Assembly (NCBI GenBank): GCA_021807115.1
Contig: JAKAPJ010000006.1
Coordinates: 1 to 58,991, forward strand
Reading direction: 5' to 3'
Origin: Microcaldota archaeon
GTDB lineage: Archaea; Micrarchaeota; Micrarchaeia; Micrarchaeales; Micrarchaeaceae
Length of the DNA stretch: 58,991 nt
Part shown: in pieces, positions 58,850-58,991 of the stretch
How positions within the stretch are numbered: the stretch's first letter is position 1
How the letters are laid out: each line of letters opens with the position of its first letter
Translations under genes and position numbers: made by a program
The notes under the pieces: model-generated
Told to the model about the DNA's origin: nothing
The model's input: the letters and a program-made list of their open reading frames with translations, nothing else
Databases searched by the model: none

Positions 58850-58991
58850 CTGAATGTCCCAGCACAAATTTCCAATTCCCTATCTTGTACCCCGCAGCGA
58901 TGGTGACTAGCACGCCTGCCAGCGCAACAATCCATGCTACATAAGCATATGTCTGGGGTGAGTAGTAGAGGGCCAATGAGTAGTTAGATCG
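58830..58991 (-). CDS. C-terminal end of a membrane protein (partial)
   Basis: Fifty-three codons enter from the right edge and end at TAA (58830-58832). They encode a final membrane helix (AYVAWIVALAGVLVTIAAGY) and a cytoplasmic tail KIGNWKFVLGHSGEIHSK. The overlap with the next gene suggests an operon. The protein cannot be identified from this piece. Confidence 0.6.
   Translation of the reverse strand, partial: RSNYSLALYYSPQTYAYVAWIVALAGVLVTIAAGYKIGNWKFVLGHSGEIHSK

Overview
The window looks archaeal. It carries archaeal-type information-processing genes: NMD3, archease, a Dim2/Pno1 KH protein, topoisomerase VI subunit B, archaeal release factor 1, and class II lysyl- and seryl-tRNA synthetases. 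It also has SecD, a class III (QxSxE) prepilin signal, an S-layer protein with recognisable N- and C-terminal domains, and TATA boxes about 25-35 bp upstream of many starts, several implying leaderless or nearly leaderless mRNAs. A tRNA-Cys interrupted in the T-loop, tight TAATG gene overlaps and very many small secreted or membrane proteins suggest a DPANN archaeon, perhaps Micrarchaeota. That placement is an inference, not a measurement.

Layout: 1-9.3 kb holds housekeeping genes (secF end, secD, NMD3, a pilin, a CBS-HPF fusion, intron-bearing tRNA-Cys, archease, a Nudix-uracil-DNA-glycosylase fusion, lysS, a coiled-coil winged-helix regulator, a KH protein). top6B follows at 9.3-11 kb. From 11 to 39.7 kb nearly everything is on the minus strand and forms one large locus resembling a type IV secretion system or Ced-type DNA importer. 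It has a VirB4-like ATPase, two membrane proteins resembling VirB3 plus a VirB4 N-domain, six tandem polytopic VirB6/CedA-like proteins, four small VirB2-like pilins, and three giant proteins in which a VirB2-like hairpin is embedded between or after large extracellular domains. Accessory genes encode a zinc-ribbon membrane protein, a coiled-coil winged-helix protein, an 807-residue membrane protein and several short unknowns. No relaxase, VirD4 or VirB8/9/10 is seen, so DNA import or cell-cell attachment is at least as likely as classical conjugation.

From 39.7 to 44.8 kb is a small surface-glycosylation cluster (family 2 glycosyltransferase, GT-C membrane glycosyltransferase, NodU/TobZ-type carbamoyltransferase) that could modify the pilins or the S-layer. 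Then come a dienelactone-hydrolase-like protein and a membrane protein. A compact AT-richer integrative element of roughly 1.7-2.1 kb (winged-helix regulator, RelE-like toxin, tyrosine recombinase, repeated operator-like sites) abuts tRNA-Leu(UAG). The last part has serS, the aRF1 gene, two related secreted/membrane proteins, the S-layer gene with a clear hairpin/T-tract terminator, and membrane proteins at the right edge.

The most notable content is the expanded secretion/import locus: seven VirB2-like domains, six VirB6-like paralogues, a split VirB4, and pilin fusions carrying InlB-like repeats or a cysteine-bearing polyglycine domain. Both termini of a VirB2 pilin face outward, so these fusions would display their extra domains on the cell surface. 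This fits an attachment and uptake machine in an episymbiotic archaeon, but the function is inferred from architecture alone.
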